Positions 60,790 to 64,000 of a stretch of DNA of 64,000 nt are shown one piece after another. The translations under genes were made by a program, and so were the position numbers. The stretch is from Quillaja saponaria (lineage: Eukaryota > Streptophyta > Magnoliopsida > Fabales > Quillajaceae). The notes beneath the pieces were generated by a model. The model worked only from the letters and a program-made list of their open reading frames with translations. It ran no database searches and was not told the DNA's origin. Numbering within the stretch: the stretch's first letter is position 1; every line of letters starts with the position of its first letter. The stretch spans positions 25,517,652 through 25,581,651 of the forward strand of contig CM055613.1 in assembly GCA_029379385.1 (NCBI GenBank). The letters run 5' to 3'.

Positions 60790-61445
60790 AAAAGCACTTT
60801 TGTATAAATCCCACACCTATAATCAACATTAGAAGTTGTTTCTTCTTTTAGGTTTTATATGTTCTTACAAACGTGTTGGTATCCCAGCTTGTCAAACAAA
60901 CATCTATTTTACACCTTATACCTAAGTTTTCAAAAATTTTAAGTAGAAACAACCTGTTGTGCATAAGACTCAAATCGTTGATCCAAATTAGAAACCAATT
61001 CTTCCTACAAATCTTATTTGTCTCTAAGGATGTGCTAATATGTTCGGTACATGTATCAGACATCTATTATACAATTTTTCCACCAAATCTCTGTTTTCAA
61101 AGTTTTTAACTAGAAACACACATTTGTGCACACTATTGACCCAAATTAGAATCTATTTCTTACTATAATTATTATTATTCATCCAAACAAGCGTTTTGGT
61201 ACACCTAGCTCGTCAAATGGACTTCTAATTTCATAATTTTGTCTTCTAAAGCCAAAATTTCGATATTTTTAACTAGAAATGTACACTTATGAACAAAACC
61301 ATAAACTTTGATCAGCAACGTAAAATGGACATATCAGTATCCTTTGCTCCATGAATGGACATCTATTTTGTGATTTTGCTTCATGGACCCTTGTTTTCAA
61401 AGGTTTTAATTAGAACATACATTTGTGCATAAAACTCACACCATT
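60790..61445 (-). repeat. Inverted part of the second ~165-bp array (about 4 units)
   Basis: Minus-strand units with the landmarks CTAGTTAAAA and GTGAGTTTTATGCACAAATG (plus-strand markers near 60943, 61108, 61273 and 61410). These correspond to the inverted units at 57010-57350, but here there are about four. The direction changes near 61445. Confidence 0.7.
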
Positions 61446-62256
61446 AATCCAAATTCAGAACTTTGAAAATCAAAGATAGGGATAAAACAGTGAAACAGTT
61501 CTCCATTTGATGAGCCAAGGATATCGAGACATCTATGTGGACAAATAATAATCATAGCAGCAAACTATTTCTCTTTTGGATCAACTGGGTTAAATTTATG
61601 CATATTTATGCTTTGTAGCCTATAAACTTTGAAATTCAGAGTCAGAAGGTAAAACAATAAAACAATCCTCATTTTCAAGAGCTGAGAATTCCAGGATGTT
61701 GCTGTAGATGACTAAGAATTGTATGAGCAAATTGCTTTTGGTTTGGATCAAGTAGGGATGAATTTATGTATTAATATATTTTCTTGTCTAGAAACTTTGA
61801 AAATCGAGGTTCGGGATAAAATGGTAAACCAGTACTTCGTTAGATGAGCCAAAAAGTAAAGGACATTTGTGAAAAAAGATGAATAAGACCTACAAGAACA
61901 AATGGTTTCTCCTTTGGATCACCCGGGATGAATTTATCCACATTTGAAAATCGAGGTTTGGGTGACAAAATGGCAAAACAGTCATCCGTTTGATGATCTG
62001 GGGAAACATAAATGTTTGTGGGAACGAATAAGTCCTATAGTAAGTAACGGTTTCTCGTCTAGATTAACCTGGATGAATTTATGTTTACTTATGTGTTTAG
62101 GCTATAAAACTTTAAAAATTGGGGCTTGAGTAGTAAAAAAGAAAATAATCCTTCTTTGGAGGAGCTGGGGATATCAATACGTCATTAGGGACAAATAAAA
62201 CCTACAAGAACAAAAGTTTAATCGTTTGGATTAACCATAATGAATTTCTATATGTA

Positions 62257-62569
62257 TATTAGGAATATAATATTAGTTCATGAAGGTACTGTTGAACTGT
62301 CAAACTCTTTGAGCCGTCAAACTCTAAATAGGCTTGAAAAGTAAAGGGGAGTGTTGAGATTGGTAATTAGGTTTTATTTGTACAAGATTAGATTGAGCAT
62401 TATATGCTCCATCTTGAGGGGGAGTATTAGGAATATAATATTATTGTATTGTGTAGTCCCACATTGTTTAAATGTGGAAGTCTATATTTTATTATTTACT
62501 ATAAATAAAGCTTATGGGTACAGGCTTTGAGATATCAACAATCCTTTCCTTATTCTATTTTATTTAACA
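62257..62569 (+). mobile_element. Copia-type LTR retrotransposon remnant with internal deletion
   Basis: Flanked by ATGTA at 62252-62256 and 62570-62574. Begins TATTAGGAATATAATATTA, which is the first 19 bases of the LTR. It then jumps to internal sequence and reaches the purine tract CTTGAGGGGGAG (62412-62424), typical of copia-type elements. A complete 145-bp LTR follows (62425-62569) from TATTAGG to TTTAACA, containing a TATA-like CTATAAATAAAG. Most of the 5' LTR and the whole coding region are deleted. Confidence 0.8.
62425..62569 (+). repeat. 145-bp 3' LTR of the copia-type remnant
   Basis: Starts directly after the purine tract and ends at the ATGTA target duplication. Contains the block AGTCCCACATTGTTTAAATGTGG, common in short copia LTRs. 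Confidence 0.75.
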
Positions 62570-63193
62570 ATGTATATGCTTTCTAGGCTAGAAACTTTGA
62601 ATATAGGAGTTTGGGGGATAAAATGGTAAAACAGTCCTTCACTTAACGAGTCGGGGATATTGGTTCTTCCATGGGAAGCAATAAAAACATCAAATTTTGG
62701 GATTAAGAGGGAGAGTAAAATAGTCAAACAATGCTATATTTGACGAGTTGGGGGCATCGGGATGTCCGTGAGATGAAGAACACTAGTAGGAACAAATTGT
62801 TTCTTGTTTTGATGAACAGTAAAGCTATTAGCCTTTTAATGAACCAGTGATAGTAGAATGTCTGTAGGGATGAATAAAACCTATAGGAGAAACTTGTTTC
62901 TCGATTAGATCAACTAGAATTAATTTATGAATGTTTATGCTTTCGAGGCTAGACATTTTGAACATTAGAGTTTGGGGAACAAAATAGTAAAATAGTCATC
63001 CATTTGATGAGCTACGGTTACTAGGACGATTACGACCTATAAGCATAAATATTTCCTGTTTGGATCAAATATGATGAATTTAACCATGTTTATGCTAATG
63101 GCAAAGCAGTCCTTCATCTCACTAGCTAGAGATAGCGAGATGTCCAAGAGGACTAATAAGACCTGCATAAATTGTCATACCCTTATATGCTAT

Positions 63194-63764
63194 CTAGATA
63201 ATACACTACTACTTTTCATAACAATGTTATCCAAATAACATACAAAAACATTACAACATATCAACTCTAAAGCAAACTACCCTGTTGATGTACATTATGA
63301 CCAAAATATACAATGCTTCAAAATAACAATCCCGTAAAGCGAAAATTACTTTTCTAGTATAATAGGAACGATTTGAGATAATGATTGACCCTTACTAACC
63401 ATAATTCACACTTGTATAAACCTGTGCATCAATCTACGATAACACTTCAATTTATATCTGTTCGTACAACAAAGTAGTTAATTATATATGTACAAGAATA
63501 TTAGAATCCATCTTAGACAAGAATGAATCTAAATAATAGTTATAGCAAACCCACAAGTATTGGGGATATGGGTTCAGGGTTATCATTAACCAACGGATTT
63601 GGTAAAAAAAAATTACTGTACGCATATATCAACCTGTGAAATCCTATATTTCATACATATAAATCCCTGATAACCTACTCATATCTATCATATAGACGTG
63701 ACAAGAGCTATGTAATCATAATCTCGCTAAATACTCATGCCAAAATATTCATCAATATGATAGC
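63194..63764. other. LTR-like terminal stretch, class uncertain
   Basis: TGTCATACCC at 63194-63203 resembles the TGTCACACCC terminus of long Ty3/gypsy LTRs. It could be an LTR start on the plus strand or an LTR end on the minus strand downstream of the frame at 63765. It directly ends the 165-bp array. No partner LTR is in the window. Confidence 0.35.
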
Positions 63765-64000
63765 TCAGTCCACCATATCATCACCAGGATTAACGATCTT
63801 ACTATGCTTTGAGTCATTGTCCTCAAAAGGCTCTTCCTCCATAGCCTCCACCTCAAACTCTATTACATTCTCCATAATTTGCTCCATCTCTGGAACCTTC
63901 TCGATCTTCTCAAATACTAGTACAGTAACAGAACCTTGCTGCACCACCTCCACGTCCTCCATAGGCATATCCACAATAAGAAGGCTAATAATAATGCACT
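63765..64000 (-). CDS. Acidic open frame, partial at the right edge, unrecognised
   Basis: The minus-strand frame is open from the window edge to a stop at 63765, at least 78 codons. No start can be fixed: an in-frame GTG lies at 63974 and the first ATG at 63968, but the frame is open beyond both. It is rich in glutamate, aspartate and valine (MEDVEVVQQGSVTV, EFEVEAMEEEPFEDND) with no cysteine motif, membrane segment or catalytic signature. The composition is unlike the surrounding AT-rich repeats. It could be the end of a retrotransposon protein, given the LTR-like TGTCATACCC 560 bases downstream, or a last exon of a host gene. I do not recognise the family. Confidence 0.45.
   Translation of the reverse strand, partial: CIIISLLIVDMPMEDVEVVQQGSVTVLVFEKIEKVPEMEQIMENVIEFEVEAMEEEPFEDNDSKHSKIVNPGDDMVD

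Larger units (their letters stand above)
59991..63180 (+). repeat. Large unit U, copy 3 (3' part only)
   Basis: 60000-60340 consists of CACTA-type subterminal repeats (CAACGACAATGC, TTGTCGTTAGGG) and corresponds to 56250-56540. 60340-63180 follows 56560-59650 at an offset near 3780. It lacks the 5' part that copy 1 retains. Confidence 0.7.
61446..63180 (+). repeat. Second ~165-bp tandem array, direct part, interrupted
   Basis: Units with GATGAATTTATN and TAGAAACTTTGAAAAT landmarks near 61585, 61758, 61928, 62073, 62238, 62575, 62930 and 63075. Interrupted at 62257-62569 by a small LTR-retrotransposon remnant. Several units are shortened. Confidence 0.82.

Noticed and set aside
1..64000. tRNA or rRNA genes and CRISPR arrays
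   Set aside because: No cloverleaf with A/B box, no rRNA-like stretch, and the tandem arrays present have no spacer structure. CRISPR is not expected in a plant nuclear sequence.

Overview
This window looks like AT-rich, repeat-dense nuclear DNA from an angiosperm, probably a dicot. I see no intact single-copy host gene. Almost everything recognisable is a mobile element, an old viral integrant or a captured gene fragment. The evidence is a pile-up of plant-type elements: Athila-like and Tat-like Ty3/gypsy retrotransposons, an RTE-type LINE, CACTA DNA transposons, a Helitron-like element and an endogenous caulimovirid (plant pararetrovirus). Most copies are frameshifted or carry stop codons.

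Layout. 1-12640: four copies of one non-coding repeat family (A, B and C in direct order, D inverted). Between C and D lies a multi-exon, frameshifted gene relic for a replication protein A (RPA1)-like OB-fold protein with its zinc ribbon (7481-9565). 12793-20569: a decayed minus-strand caulimovirid copy with recognisable movement, coat, protease, reverse transcriptase and RNase H regions, a tRNA-Met primer site, terminal redundancy, and (TA)n on both flanks. 20640-33391: a Tat-lineage Ty3/gypsy pol (protease, RT, RNase H, second archaeal-type RNase H, integrase), split by a 9.36-kb minus-strand Athila-like element (22283-31645, 5-bp target duplication GCCAC). That insert itself holds an RTE LINE (25245-28406, 17-bp target duplication) and a solo LTR (28568-30006, target duplication GTTGG). 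33392-43495: a plus-strand Athila-like element with a truncated 5' LTR, gag, protease, an RT fused by deletion to integrase, and an env-like region. 43496-46070: probably the 3' tail and LTR of the Tat element.

46718-63180 is dominated by CACTA-type DNA. A large unit occurs as one long copy and two complementary partial copies. One carries a 118-bp tandem array with a dimeric higher-order structure. Another is a 2.2-kb element with a 3-bp target duplication that contains what looks like the first coding exon of a ubiquitin-conjugating enzyme E2. Two long arrays of a roughly 165-bp repeat switch orientation part-way along. A Helitron-like element (49664-50950) and a 313-bp internally deleted copia-type remnant (62257-62569) are also present. 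The last 800 bases hold an LTR-like terminus and an open, acidic, unrecognised reading frame running off the right edge.

There is no working gene set. The interest lies in the order of nested insertions, the captured cellular gene fragments (RPA1-like, E2) and the unusual tandem arrays. All alignments and consensus statements were made by eye, so boundaries marked approximate may be off by tens of bases.
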